A DNA stretch of 64,000 nt from Mycobacterium scrofulaceum. GTDB taxonomy: Bacteria > Actinomycetota > Actinomycetes > Mycobacteriales > Mycobacteriaceae. The stretch spans positions 92,150 to 156,149 of the forward strand of contig NZ_MVIJ01000008.1 of assembly GCF_002086735.1 (NCBI RefSeq). Direction: 5' to 3'. The notes under the pieces are model-generated. The model saw only the letters and a list, made by a program, of their open reading frames with translations, was not told the origin of the DNA and ran no database searches. Every line of letters begins with the position of its first letter. Within the stretch, counting starts at the first letter, position 1. Position numbers and translations under genes: made by a program. Positions 24,110-31,823 of the stretch are shown piece by piece.

Positions 24110-25738
24110 ATGTCGGATACGCATGTCGTCACCAACCAGGTTCCCCCGCTGGAAAACTACAACCCCGCGACTTCCGCGGTGCTCGTCGAGGCGCTGATCC
24201 GCGAGGGCGGGGAATGGGGCCTCGAGGAGGTGAACGAGGTGGGCGCGATCGCCGCCGGCCGCGAGGCACAGCGCTGGGGTGAGCTCGCCGACCGCAACCG
24301 GCCCATCCTGCACACCCACGACCGCTACGGCCACCGCGTCGACGAGGTCGAATACGACCCGGCCTACCACGAGCTGATGCGCACGGCGATCGCCCACGGC
24401 ATCCATGCCGCGCCGTGGGCCGACGACCGCCCGGGCGCGCACGTGGTGCGGGCCGCCAAGATGTCGGTCTGGAACGTCGAGCCCGGCCACACCTGCCCGA
24501 TCTCGATGACCTACGCCGTCGTCCCCGCGCTGCGCTTCAACGCCGACCTCGCGGCGATCTACGAGCCGCTGCTGACCAGCCGCGAATACGACCCCGAGCT
24601 CAAGCTCGCCGCCACCAAGCGCGGCATCACCGCCGGCATGTCGATGACCGAGAAGCAGGGCGGGTCCGACGTGCGCGCCGGCAGCACGCAGGCGACCCCG
24701 AACGGCGACGGCAGCTACAGCGTGACCGGTCACAAGTGGTTCACCTCGGCGCCGATGTGCGACATCTTCCTGGTCCTCGCCCAGGCCCCCGGCGGGCTGT
24801 CCTGCTTCCTGCTGCCCCGGGTGCTGCCCGACGGCACCCGCAACCGGATGTTCCTGCAGCGGCTCAAGGACAAGCTCGGCAACCACGCCAATGCGTCCAG
24901 CGAGGTCGAATACGACGGCGCCACCGCGTGGTTGGTGGGGGAGGAGGGCCGCGGCGTCCCGACCATCATCGAGATGGTCAACCTCACCCGGCTGGACTGC
25001 ACCCTGGGCAGCGCCACCAGCATGCGCACCGGCCTGACCCGCGCCATCCACCACGCCCAGCACCGAAAGGCGTTCGGCGCCTACCTGATCGACCAGCCGC
25101 TGATGCGCAACGTGCTCGCCGACCTGGCCGTGGAGGCCGAGGCAGCCACCATCGTCGCGATGCGGATGGCCGGCGCCACCGACAAGGCGCTGAGCGGCGA
25201 CGACCGCGAGGCGCTGCTGCGCCGCATCGGTTTGGCGGCCAGCAAATACTGGGTGTGCAAGCGCGCCACCCCGCACGCCGCCGAGGCGCTGGAATGCCTG
25301 GGCGGCAACGGCTACGTCGAGGACTCGGGCATGCCGCGGCTGTTCCGTGAGGCGCCGCTGATGGGCATCTGGGAGGGCTCGGGCAACGTCAGCGCGCTGG
25401 ACACGTTGCGCGCCATGGCCACCCGACCCGAATGCGTCGAGGTGCTGTTCGCCGAACTTGCCGAAAGCGCGGGCGCCGACCCGCGGCTGGGTGGCCACGT
25501 CGAGCGGCTGCGGTCAGACCTGACCGACCTGGACACCATCACGCACCGGGCCCGCAAGGTCGCCGAGGACATCTGCCTGGCGCTGCAGGGCGCGCTGCTG
25601 GTGCGTCACGGTCACCCCGCCGTCGCCGAGGCCTTCCTGACCACCCGCCTCGACGGCCAGTGGGGTGGCGCATACGGGACCATGCCCGCCGGGCTGGACC
25701 TGGCGCCGATCCTCGAGCGGGCACTGGTAAAGGGATGA
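24110..25738 (+). CDS. fadE8: Acyl-CoA dehydrogenase FadE8 (AidB-like)
   Basis: A 542-residue FAD-dependent acyl-CoA dehydrogenase of the larger AidB-like branch. GMSMTEKQGGSDVRA and WFTSAPMCDIFLVLAQA are FAD/substrate-binding segments, the QHRKAFGAYLIDQPLM helix is typical, and IWEGSGNV contains the expected catalytic glutamate. It would start a beta-oxidation step on a branched or unusual acyl-CoA; some AidB homologues bind DNA, so the activity is not certain. MSDTHVV at 24110 matches the M. tuberculosis start and fits a leaderless message. An upstream ATG at 24101 is possible. The stop overlaps echA4 (ATGA). Confidence 0.93.
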   Translation: MSDTHVVTNQVPPLENYNPATSAVLVEALIREGGEWGLEEVNEVGAIAAGREAQRWGELADRNRPILHTHDRYGHRVDEVEYDPAYHELMRTAIAHGIHAAPWADDRPGAHVVRAAKMSVWNVEPGHTCPISMTYAVVPALRFNADLAAIYEPLLTSREYDPELKLAATKRGITAGMSMTEKQGGSDVRAGSTQATPNGDGSYSVTGHKWFTSAPMCDIFLVLAQAPGGLSCFLLPRVLPDGTRNRMFLQRLKDKLGNHANASSEVEYDGATAWLVGEEGRGVPTIIEMVNLTRLDCTLGSATSMRTGLTRAIHHAQHRKAFGAYLIDQPLMRNVLADLAVEAEAATIVAMRMAGATDKALSGDDREALLRRIGLAASKYWVCKRATPHAAEALECLGGNGYVEDSGMPRLFREAPLMGIWEGSGNVSALDTLRAMATRPECVEVLFAELAESAGADPRLGGHVERLRSDLTDLDTITHRARKVAEDICLALQGALLVRHGHPAVAEAFLTTRLDGQWGGAYGTMPAGLDLAPILERALVKG

Positions 25739-26673
25739 CTCACGCGATCAGGCCGGTCGACTTCGACAACCTCAAGACGATGACCTATGAGGTCACCGAC
25801 CGGGTTGCCCGGATCACCTTCAACCGGCCCGAGAAGGGCAACGCGATCGTCGCCGACACCCCGCTGGAGCTCTCCGCGCTGGTGGAACGGGCCGACCTCG
25901 ACCCCGAAGTTCACGTCATCCTGGTGTCCGGCCGCGGCGAGGGTTTCTGCGCGGGTTTCGACCTGAGCGCCTACGCCGACGGCACCGGCTCGGCGGGCGG
26001 CACCGGCGCGTATGCGGGAACCGTGCTCAGCGGAAAGACCCAGGCGGTCAACCACTTACCCGACCAGCCGTGGGACTCGATGATCGATTACCAGATGATG
26101 AGCCGGTTCGTGCGCGGGTTCTCCAGCCTGATGCACGCCGACAAGCCGACGGTGGTCAAGATCCACGGCTACTGTGTGGCCGGCGGCACCGACATCGCGC
26201 TGCACGCCGACCAGGTGATCGCCGCCGCCGACGCCAAGATCGGCTACCCGCCCACCCGGGTATGGGGGGTCCCGGCGGCGGGGTTGTGGGCGCACCGGCT
26301 CGGCGACCAGCGGGCCAAGCGCCTGCTCTTCACCGGTGACTGCATCACCGGCGCGCAGGCCGCCGAATGGGGCCTGGCGGTCGAGGCGCCCGACGCCAAA
26401 GACCTCGACGAGCGCACCGAGCGGCTCGTGCAACGGATCGCCGCGGTGCCCGTCAACCAGCTGATCATGGTCAAGCTCGCGCTGAATTCCGCTCTGCTGC
26501 AACAGGGGGTGGCCACCAGCCGGATGATCAGCACCGTGTTCGACGGCGTCGCCCGGCACACCCCGGAAGGCCACGCCTTCGTCGCCGACGCCACCGCGCA
26601 CGGCTTCCGCGACGCGGTGCGGCACCGCGACGAGCCGTTCGGCGACTACGGCCGCCGCGCGTCCCAGGTGTAA
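25735..26673 (+). CDS. echA4: Enoyl-CoA hydratase/isomerase EchA4
   Basis: A 312-residue crotonase-fold protein. The first oxyanion-hole segment is GEGFCAGFDLSAYA and the second is KIHGYCVAGGTDIALHADQV; RITFNRPEKGNAI is the N-terminal signature. An insertion around residues 80-115 (Gly-rich GTGSAGGTGAYAG) lengthens it relative to simple hydratases. It would hydrate or isomerise an enoyl-CoA produced by FadE8. Its start overlaps the fadE8 stop by 4 bp, and the regulator gene follows 3 bp after its stop. Corresponds to Rv0673. Confidence 0.92.
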   Translation: MTHAIRPVDFDNLKTMTYEVTDRVARITFNRPEKGNAIVADTPLELSALVERADLDPEVHVILVSGRGEGFCAGFDLSAYADGTGSAGGTGAYAGTVLSGKTQAVNHLPDQPWDSMIDYQMMSRFVRGFSSLMHADKPTVVKIHGYCVAGGTDIALHADQVIAAADAKIGYPPTRVWGVPAAGLWAHRLGDQRAKRLLFTGDCITGAQAAEWGLAVEAPDAKDLDERTERLVQRIAAVPVNQLIMVKLALNSALLQQGVATSRMISTVFDGVARHTPEGHAFVADATAHGFRDAVRHRDEPFGDYGRRASQV

Positions 26674-26676
26674 ACC

Positions 26677-27396
26677 ATGCCCACCATGACGGCCCGGTCG
26701 GTGGTGCTCAGCGTCCTGCTGGGGGCCCACCCGGCGTGCGCCAGCGCGAGTGAATTGGTCCGGCTCACTTCCGATTTCGGCATCAAGGAGACGACGCTGC
26801 GGGTGGCGCTGACCCGCATGGTCGGCGCGGGCGACCTGATCCGCTCCGCCGACGGCTACCGGCTCTCGGACCGCCTGCTGGTCCGGCAGCGGCGACAGGA
26901 CGACGCCATCGACCCACGCGTCCGCGCCTGGGGCGGGGAGTGGGTCACGCTGATCGTGACCAGCGTGGGCAGTGACGCCCGGACCCGGGCCGCGCTGCGA
27001 ACCGCCATGCACGACAAGCGCTTCGGCGAACTGCGGGAAGGTGTCTGGATGCGGCCGGACAACCTGGAACTCGACCTGGACCCCGACATCGACGCCCGGG
27101 TGCGGGTCTTGCGGGCTCGCGACGGTGACCCCGCCGGACTGGCCGCCCAGCTGTGGGACCTGCCCGGCTGGGCGCGGACGGGTCACCGGTTGCTCGACGA
27201 GATGGCCGCCGCGCGCGACATTCCCGGCCGCTTCGTGGTGGCGGCGGCGACGGTGCGACACCTGCTGACCGACCCGGTGCTGCCCGACGAGCTGCTGCCG
27301 GCCGACTGGCCCGGCATCGGGCTGCGCGCCGCCTACCACGACTTCGCCGCCGAGCTGCTCGGGCGGCGGGAACCACTATTCGCGGAGGCAAAATGA
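26677..27396 (+). CDS. PaaX-family transcriptional regulator (Rv0674-like)
   Basis: A 239-residue PaaX-type regulator. The N-terminal winged-helix (about residues 5-65) includes KETTLRVALTRMVGAGDLIR with wing DGYRLSD. The PaaX central and C-terminal domains follow (WVTLIVTSVGSDARTRAALR and a C-terminal helical part). PaaX repressors sense CoA thioesters such as phenylacetyl-CoA. Lying inside an acyl-CoA operon between two crotonases, with 3-4 bp junctions, it probably senses a pathway intermediate and regulates the fadE8 promoter. No DNA site can be assigned with confidence. Confidence 0.88.
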   Translation: MPTMTARSVVLSVLLGAHPACASASELVRLTSDFGIKETTLRVALTRMVGAGDLIRSADGYRLSDRLLVRQRRQDDAIDPRVRAWGGEWVTLIVTSVGSDARTRAALRTAMHDKRFGELREGVWMRPDNLELDLDPDIDARVRVLRARDGDPAGLAAQLWDLPGWARTGHRLLDEMAAARDIPGRFVVAAATVRHLLTDPVLPDELLPADWPGIGLRAAYHDFAAELLGRREPLFAEAK

Positions 27397-28160
27397 GCGA
27401 TCCGGTGCGTATCGAGCGCAACGGCCCGGTGACGACGGTGATCCTGAACCGGCCGGCGGCGCGCAACGCGGTCAACGGCCCCACCGCCGCGGCGCTCTTC
27501 GCCGCATTCGACGAATTCGACCGCGACGACACCGCGTCGGTCGCCGTATTGTGGGGCGACGGTGGAACCTTCTGCGCCGGAGCCGATCTGAAGGCCTTCG
27601 GCACGCCTGACGCCAACGCGGTGCACCGGACGGGCCCGGGACCCATGGGACCGACCCGCATGGTGTTGTCCAAACCGGTGATCGCGGCGGTGAGCGGCTA
27701 CGCCGTCGCGGGGGGCCTGGAGCTGGCCGTCTGGTGCGACCTGCGGGTAGCCGAGGAGGACGCCGTGTTCGGAGTGTTCTGCCGCCGGTGGGGGGTGCCG
27801 CTGATCGACGGCGGCACCGTGCGGCTGCCGCGGCTGATCGGGCAGAGCCGCGCGATGGACATGATCTTGACCGGCCGCGGGGTCAAAGCCGACGAGGCGC
27901 TCGCGATGGGGCTGGCCAACCGCGTCGTGCCCAAGGGCCAGGCGCGGCAGGCGGCCGAGGAGCTGGCGGCCCAACTCGCCGCGCTGCCGCAGCAGTGCCT
28001 GCGATCCGACCGCCTCTCCGCGCTGCACCAGTGGGGGGCAACGGAATCCGACGCCATCGACTTCGAGTTCGCCAGCATCTCCCGCGTCGCCGCCGAGGCG
28101 AACGAGGGGGCCGGGCGGTTCGCCGCGGGCGCCGGCCGGCACGGCGCGCCGGCCGGCTGA
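27393..28160 (+). CDS. echA5: Enoyl-CoA hydratase EchA5
   Basis: A 255-residue crotonase. ILNRPAARNAVNG is the N-terminal signature. The oxyanion-hole segments are GGTFCAGADLKAFG and SGYAVAGGLELAVWCDLRV, and FGVFCRRWGVPLIDGGTVRL places an acidic residue in the usual active-site region. It closes the fadE8-echA4-paaX-like-echA5 operon, overlapping the regulator by 4 bp. In M. tuberculosis mmpL5 follows on the opposite strand. Here a DUF732 gene is convergent, 20 bp away. Confidence 0.92.
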   Translation: MSDPVRIERNGPVTTVILNRPAARNAVNGPTAAALFAAFDEFDRDDTASVAVLWGDGGTFCAGADLKAFGTPDANAVHRTGPGPMGPTRMVLSKPVIAAVSGYAVAGGLELAVWCDLRVAEEDAVFGVFCRRWGVPLIDGGTVRLPRLIGQSRAMDMILTGRGVKADEALAMGLANRVVPKGQARQAAEELAAQLAALPQQCLRSDRLSALHQWGATESDAIDFEFASISRVAAEANEGAGRFAAGAGRHGAPAG

Positions 28161-28180
28161 CCGACAAAGGATCCGGCGTC

Positions 28181-28882
28181 TTACGGTGCGAGCCGCACCC
28201 TGCCGGGCGGCATCGGGGGTGACTCCGGAGCGCCGCCGCCCGCGCCGGGAGGGCCCCCCGGTTCGGGGGAGGAGGGCGGCTGCGGTTGCGGCCCCTGCGC
28301 CGGTGGCGGCGGTTGTTGCCGTGGCGGCGGTGGGGCGACCGGCAGCGGTGGCGTCAAGATTTGGGCGGTCGGCGCCGGCGGCGGCGGAAGTTGCGGCGGG
28401 TCCGGCTGTCCGGTTTCCCCGGCGGGGATTACGTGCAACGCCGATCGCGGCCCCCGAAGATTCGGGTCGTCAGGGCCCGGCAGGGGATTCGCCATGGTCT
28501 GCAGACCAGCGATCTTCGGTTGATCGTTCGGACAGTAGGCCTCGACCGCGGCGGAAATGAATCGCGCGATGGTGCGCATGACGCGGTCGGGCGGGTATTG
28601 GCCACCGGTGCCGTTGGCATTGAACGCCCGTTCCCTCATGTCGTCGACCACGGCGTCCACCGGCATTCCGCCGTCGAGTTGGCGACAAATTCGGTGGGCC
28701 GTGGCAATGAGGCTCGGCACGTTTTCGAGTGCCGGGATTCCCTTTTGGTCGAGCAGTGCGACGAATTGGTCATCCGGGCTGGGGTCGGCCGCCGCCGCGC
28801 CGTGGGGCAGCATGACCACGCCGGTCAGTACCACGATGACCGCGACCAGCGCGCCGGCGCGGTGGGTGGTACTGGTGAGCAT
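28181..28882 (-). CDS. Secreted DUF732 protein with proline-rich tail
   Basis: A 233-residue exported protein. The ATG at 28882 gives a signal peptide with hydrophobic core ALVAVIVVLTGVVML and a likely cut after AAA (before ADPSPDDQ). Residues about 34-115 resemble the mycobacterial DUF732 domain (FVALLDQKGIPAL, a conserved Cys pair in HRICRQLDGG and VEAYCPND). The last 90 residues are Pro/Gln/Gly-rich, like a cell-wall spacer. It occupies the place of mmpL5-mmpS5-Rv0678 of M. tuberculosis. No biochemical function is known for the family. Confidence 0.82.
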   Translation of the reverse strand: MLTSTTHRAGALVAVIVVLTGVVMLPHGAAAADPSPDDQFVALLDQKGIPALENVPSLIATAHRICRQLDGGMPVDAVVDDMRERAFNANGTGGQYPPDRVMRTIARFISAAVEAYCPNDQPKIAGLQTMANPLPGPDDPNLRGPRSALHVIPAGETGQPDPPQLPPPPAPTAQILTPPLPVAPPPPRQQPPPPAQGPQPQPPSSPEPGGPPGAGGGAPESPPMPPGRVRLAP

Positions 28883-28970
28883 GGCTGGATTCCGTTCTGC
28901 TGCCAGAATCATATGCCCCGGCCACCCCCGCAGCATCTCGGCGAAAACCGGTGCGGCGAACGACTATCGG

Positions 28971-29459
28971 TCAGCCGCCCTTGGTGATGGTGTTGCCCGA
29001 GCCGAGGTTGTCCACCTTGGGCTCACCGTCCTTGTAGGTGATGGTGTTGTTGAGCCCCACCACGCTGATGCGGGTGTCGACCTTGTCGATGGTGATCTTG
29101 TTGTTCGTACCGCCGACGGTCACGGTCGCGCAGTCGCCGGTGACCGTCAGGGTGTTGTCCGAACCGCCCACGTTCAGCGACTTTCCGCTGGCGCAGTCGA
29201 GCGTCGTGGTGGTGCCCATCGACCCGTAGTTGACCGTGTTGCCGATCTCGACCGACGCGGTGGTGCTCGCCCCGCTCGACCCCGTCGTCGGGGCCGCCCC
29301 GGCGCTCGTGGTCGTCGTCGCGCTGCTCTTGGTCGTCGTGGTGGAACTCGTGGGCGGGTTGGCCGTCGAACTGCAGCCGGCCAGCAATACCGCTGCGACG
29401 GCCGGCGCCACGGCCAGGGCGGTCAGCCCCGAGGGGCGGTCAAAGATGTGGGCGGACAA
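28971..29459 (-). CDS. DUF3060 threonine-rich lipoprotein (Rv0679c-like)
   Basis: A 162-residue lipoprotein. From the TTG at 29459, preceded by GAGGAA, the signal sequence ends VAAVLLAGC with lipidated Cys29. A Ser/Thr-rich linker (about residues 30-65) follows. The DUF3060 domain then shows short repeating strands (SDNTLTVTG, TNNKITIDK, LNNTITYKD, SGNTITKGG), suggesting a beta-helix-like stack. The frame is open further upstream but without signal-peptide character. It forms a pair with the neighbouring DUF3060 gene, 56 bp apart, matching Rv0679c-Rv0680c. The role is unknown; surface-exposed by prediction. Confidence 0.8.
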   Translation of the reverse strand: MSAHIFDRPSGLTALAVAPAVAAVLLAGCSSTANPPTSSTTTTKSSATTTTSAGAAPTTGSSGASTTASVEIGNTVNYGSMGTTTTLDCASGKSLNVGGSDNTLTVTGDCATVTVGGTNNKITIDKVDTRISVVGLNNTITYKDGEPKVDNLGSGNTITKGG

Positions 29460-29515
29460 TGTTCCTCGATTCCCCTCGATTTGATGGCATCTTCGGTTCG
29501 GACGGCGATGTGTGC

Positions 29516-29884
29516 TCAGCCGGGTACCTGTTGGAGCCGGTTGGTCATCCCGAGCTCGCGGCCGCGGTCCCACAGGAACGGCGCGCCGTTGTGATAGAAG
29601 ACCGTCTGGTCGTAGCCGTACACGGTGATGTCGTGCGAGACGGAGTCGGCGACGACGGTGTTGGACGAGCCCATCACGGTCACCGCGTAGCAGTTGCCCA
29701 ACGCCGTCACGTTGTTGCGGGTGCCGTTGACCAGCAGTGTGGCGTCGTTGCAGTCCAGGGTCTGCTCGATGCCCTCCCCGATGACGTGGGTGTCGCCGTT
29801 CTTCGCGTGCGCGGCGGGCACGGGGGTGGCGGCGACGGTGATGACACAGGTTGCCAGCGACCCGGCGACGGTTGTCCAGTTCAC
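29516..29884 (-). CDS. Secreted DUF3060 protein (Rv0680c-like)
   Basis: A 122-residue protein. The GTG at 29884 has GAGGGGG about 7 nt upstream and gives a signal peptide (VAGSLATCVITVAATPVPAAHA) cut after AHA. The mature part is a DUF3060 domain with the repeating NGTRNNVTALGNC and SSNTVVADSVSHDITVYG pattern and a conserved Cys pair. It is the non-lipidated partner of the threonine-rich lipoprotein just downstream. The two probably share a transcript. Confidence 0.8.
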   Translation of the reverse strand: MNWTTVAGSLATCVITVAATPVPAAHAKNGDTHVIGEGIEQTLDCNDATLLVNGTRNNVTALGNCYAVTVMGSSNTVVADSVSHDITVYGYDQTVFYHNGAPFLWDRGRELGMTNRLQQVPG

Positions 29885-29969
29885 TGCGGGCCCCCTCGGT
29901 ACGGGTGAATCTGCTCGAATGAGATTACGTCCATCCAGCCATGGCTGAAATAGTTTCGCGGCCGGCGTC

Positions 29970-29986
29970 AACTAGAGTCATTAGTT
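29970..29986. promoter_or_regulatory. Palindrome over the promoter of the Rv0681-like TetR gene
   Basis: AACTA (29970-29974) and TAGTT (29982-29986) flank 7 bp. The left arm overlaps TAGAGT (29973-29978), a possible -10 for the TetR gene starting at 30021. The position suits an autoregulatory operator. It also lies 86 bp upstream of the divergent DUF3060 gene. Confidence 0.4.
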
Positions 29987-30020
29987 AAGCACCCCCATCA
30001 TCACAAGCGAAGGGCCCGCC

Positions 30021-30665
30021 ATGGCAGCTCACCCGGAACCGCCGTCGGCGGGCGGGCGCCAGCGCGCGGGGAGAACGGGCTCGCGCCCGGCCAAGCTGAG
30101 CCGCGAAGGCATCATCGACGGTGCGCTCACCTTCCTGGACCGGGAGGGCTGGGACGCGCTGACCATCAATGCGCTCGCGACGCAGCTGGGCACCAAGGGC
30201 CCGTCGCTGTACAACCACGTGGACAGCCTGGAGGACCTGCGCCGCGCGGTGCGGATCCGCGTCATCGACGACATCATCACGATGCTGAACCGGGTCGGCG
30301 AGGGCCGCGCCCGCGACGACGCGGTGCTGGTCATGGCGGGCGCCTACCGCAGCTACGCCCATCACCACCCCGGGCGGTACTCGGCGTTCACCCGGATGCC
30401 GCTGGGCGGCGACGACCCCGAGTACACGGCGGCCACCCGGGGCGCAGCGGCGCCGGTGATCTCGGTGCTGTCGTCCTACGGGCTCGACGGCGACGAGGCG
30501 TTCCATGCCGCGCTGGAGTTCTGGTCGGCGTTGCACGGCTTCGTGCTGCTGGAGATGACCGGTGTGATGGACGACATCGACACCGACGCGTTGTTCTCCG
30601 ACATGGTGTTGCGGCTGGCGGCGGGTCTGGAGCGGCGCGTCGCCCACAACGGCGCCATCGGTTAG
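30021..30665 (+). CDS. TetR-family regulator (Rv0681-like)
   Basis: A 214-residue TetR regulator with a basic N-terminal arm. The helix-turn-helix is [20 protein letters not shown] (about residues 46-65). The C-terminal ligand domain resembles the WHG type ([20 protein letters not shown]). The ATG at 30021 has GAAGGG upstream. It is conserved in this place just before the str operon in M. tuberculosis, but transcription of rpsL has its own promoter after it. It is also divergent from the DUF3060 pair, which it may regulate. Target genes and ligand are unknown. Confidence 0.88.
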   Translation: MAAHPEPPSAGGRQRAGRTGSRPAKLSREGIIDGALTFLDREGWDALTINALATQLGTKGPSLYNHVDSLEDLRRAVRIRVIDDIITMLNRVGEGRARDDAVLVMAGAYRSYAHHHPGRYSAFTRMPLGGDDPEYTAATRGAAAPVISVLSSYGLDGDEAFHAALEFWSALHGFVLLEMTGVMDDIDTDALFSDMVLRLAAGLERRVAHNGAIG

Positions 30666-30673
30666 CCGCCGCT

Positions 30674-30703
30674 TTGACCTGCGAGACCGGCGGCGGGTAT
30701 TGT
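30674..30703 (+). promoter_or_regulatory. SigA-like promoter of the str operon (rpsL)
   Basis: TTGACC (30674-30679), an 18-bp spacer and TATTGT (30698-30703). It predicts a start near 30710 and a leader of about 200 nt before rpsL. The rpoB promoter has the same TATTGT -10 hexamer. Confidence 0.6.
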
Positions 30704-30709
30704 GGAGGC

Positions 30710-30910
30710 TCGTGCCTGGCGGCTTACGGCGCCTAACCGTAAGGAAGTGGATGCCGGGCAAATTCACATGTCCACGGTGCATCGGAGTTTCTCCGGTGCG
30801 CGCCGCGTGCGACACACCCGGCCGCGGGGTAGTGCGGCCGGACATAATTGCACTACGAAGACTTGAGAACCGCCGACCGACGCCCAACACGAACACAGAA
30901 AGCCTCCTCG
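30710..30910 (+). promoter_or_regulatory. rpsL untranslated leader with hairpin
   Basis: The 200-nt leader contains a perfect 8-bp hairpin (CCGGCCGC at 30818-30825 with GCGGCCGG at 30834-30841). CATAAT at 30843-30848 just after it is a possible second -10. No open reading frame in it looks real. The final bases before the rpsL ATG read CCTCCTCG, the complement of a ribosome-binding site, so initiation there is not by a normal Shine-Dalgarno pairing. Confidence 0.45.
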
Positions 30911-31285
30911 ATGCCAACGATTCAGCAGCTGGTCCGCAAGGGTCGCCGCGACAAGATCGCCAAGGTCAAGACCGCGGCCCTGAAGGGCAGCCCGCAGCGC
31001 CGTGGCGTATGCACCCGCGTGTACACCACCACCCCGAAGAAGCCGAACTCGGCTCTGCGGAAGGTCGCGCGCGTGAAGCTGACGAGCCAGGTCGAGGTCA
31101 CCGCCTACATCCCGGGCGAGGGCCACAACCTGCAGGAGCACTCGATGGTGCTGGTGCGCGGTGGCCGGGTCAAGGACCTGCCCGGCGTGCGGTACAAGAT
31201 CATCCGCGGTTCGCTCGACACCCAGGGCGTCAAGAACCGCAAGCAGGCTCGCAGCCGTTACGGCGCCAAGAAGGAGAAGAGCTGA
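30911..31285 (+). CDS. rpsL: 30S ribosomal protein S12
   Basis: A 124-residue S12 at the decoding centre. Lys43 (in TTPKKPNS) and Lys88 (in GGRVKDL) are both wild type, so no streptomycin-resistance change is present at the two classical positions. First gene of the str operon rpsL-rpsG-fusA1-tuf; its stop overlaps the rpsG start by one base (TGATG). The ATG lacks a ribosome-binding site, as in other mycobacterial rpsL genes I recall. Confidence 0.98.
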
Positions 31286-31755
31286 TGCCGCGCAAGGGGC
31301 CCGCGCCGAAGCGCCCGCTGGTCAACGACCCCGTCTACGGGTCGCAGCTGGTCACCCAGTTGGTGAACAAAGTTCTGCTGCAGGGGAAGAAATCGCTGGC
31401 CGAACGCATTGTTTATGCTGCGCTCGAAAACGCCCGCGACAAGACCGGCACCGATCCCGTGATCACGCTCAAGCGCGCTCTCGACAACGTCAAGCCCGCG
31501 CTGGAGGTGCGCAGCCGCCGCGTCGGCGGTGCGACCTACCAGGTGCCGGTCGAGGTGCGTCCGGACCGGTCCACCACGCTGGCGCTGCGCTGGCTTGTCA
31601 GCTTCTCGCGGCAGCGCCGGGAGAAGACCATGATCGAGCGGCTGGCCAACGAGATCCTGGACGCCAGCAACGGCCTCGGGGCCTCCGTCAAGCGGCGTGA
31701 GGACACCCACAAGATGGCCGAGGCAAACCGCGCCTTCGCGCACTATCGCTGGTGA
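31285..31755 (+). CDS. rpsG: 30S ribosomal protein S7
   Basis: A 156-residue S7, a primary 16S rRNA binder of the 30S head near the E site. [20 protein letters not shown] and [17 protein letters not shown] are conserved. It is translationally coupled to rpsL by the TGATG overlap. In enteric bacteria S7 represses its own operon; whether this happens here cannot be seen. fusA1 follows after 68 bp. Confidence 0.98.
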   Translation: MPRKGPAPKRPLVNDPVYGSQLVTQLVNKVLLQGKKSLAERIVYAALENARDKTGTDPVITLKRALDNVKPALEVRSRRVGGATYQVPVEVRPDRSTTLALRWLVSFSRQRREKTMIERLANEILDASNGLGASVKRREDTHKMAEANRAFAHYRW

Positions 31756-31823
31756 CAGCGTCCGGCGATGAGGCCGGAGGCTAACGACAGCAACCAAGCA
31801 ATCGAAAGAGTGGGAAGACTTCT

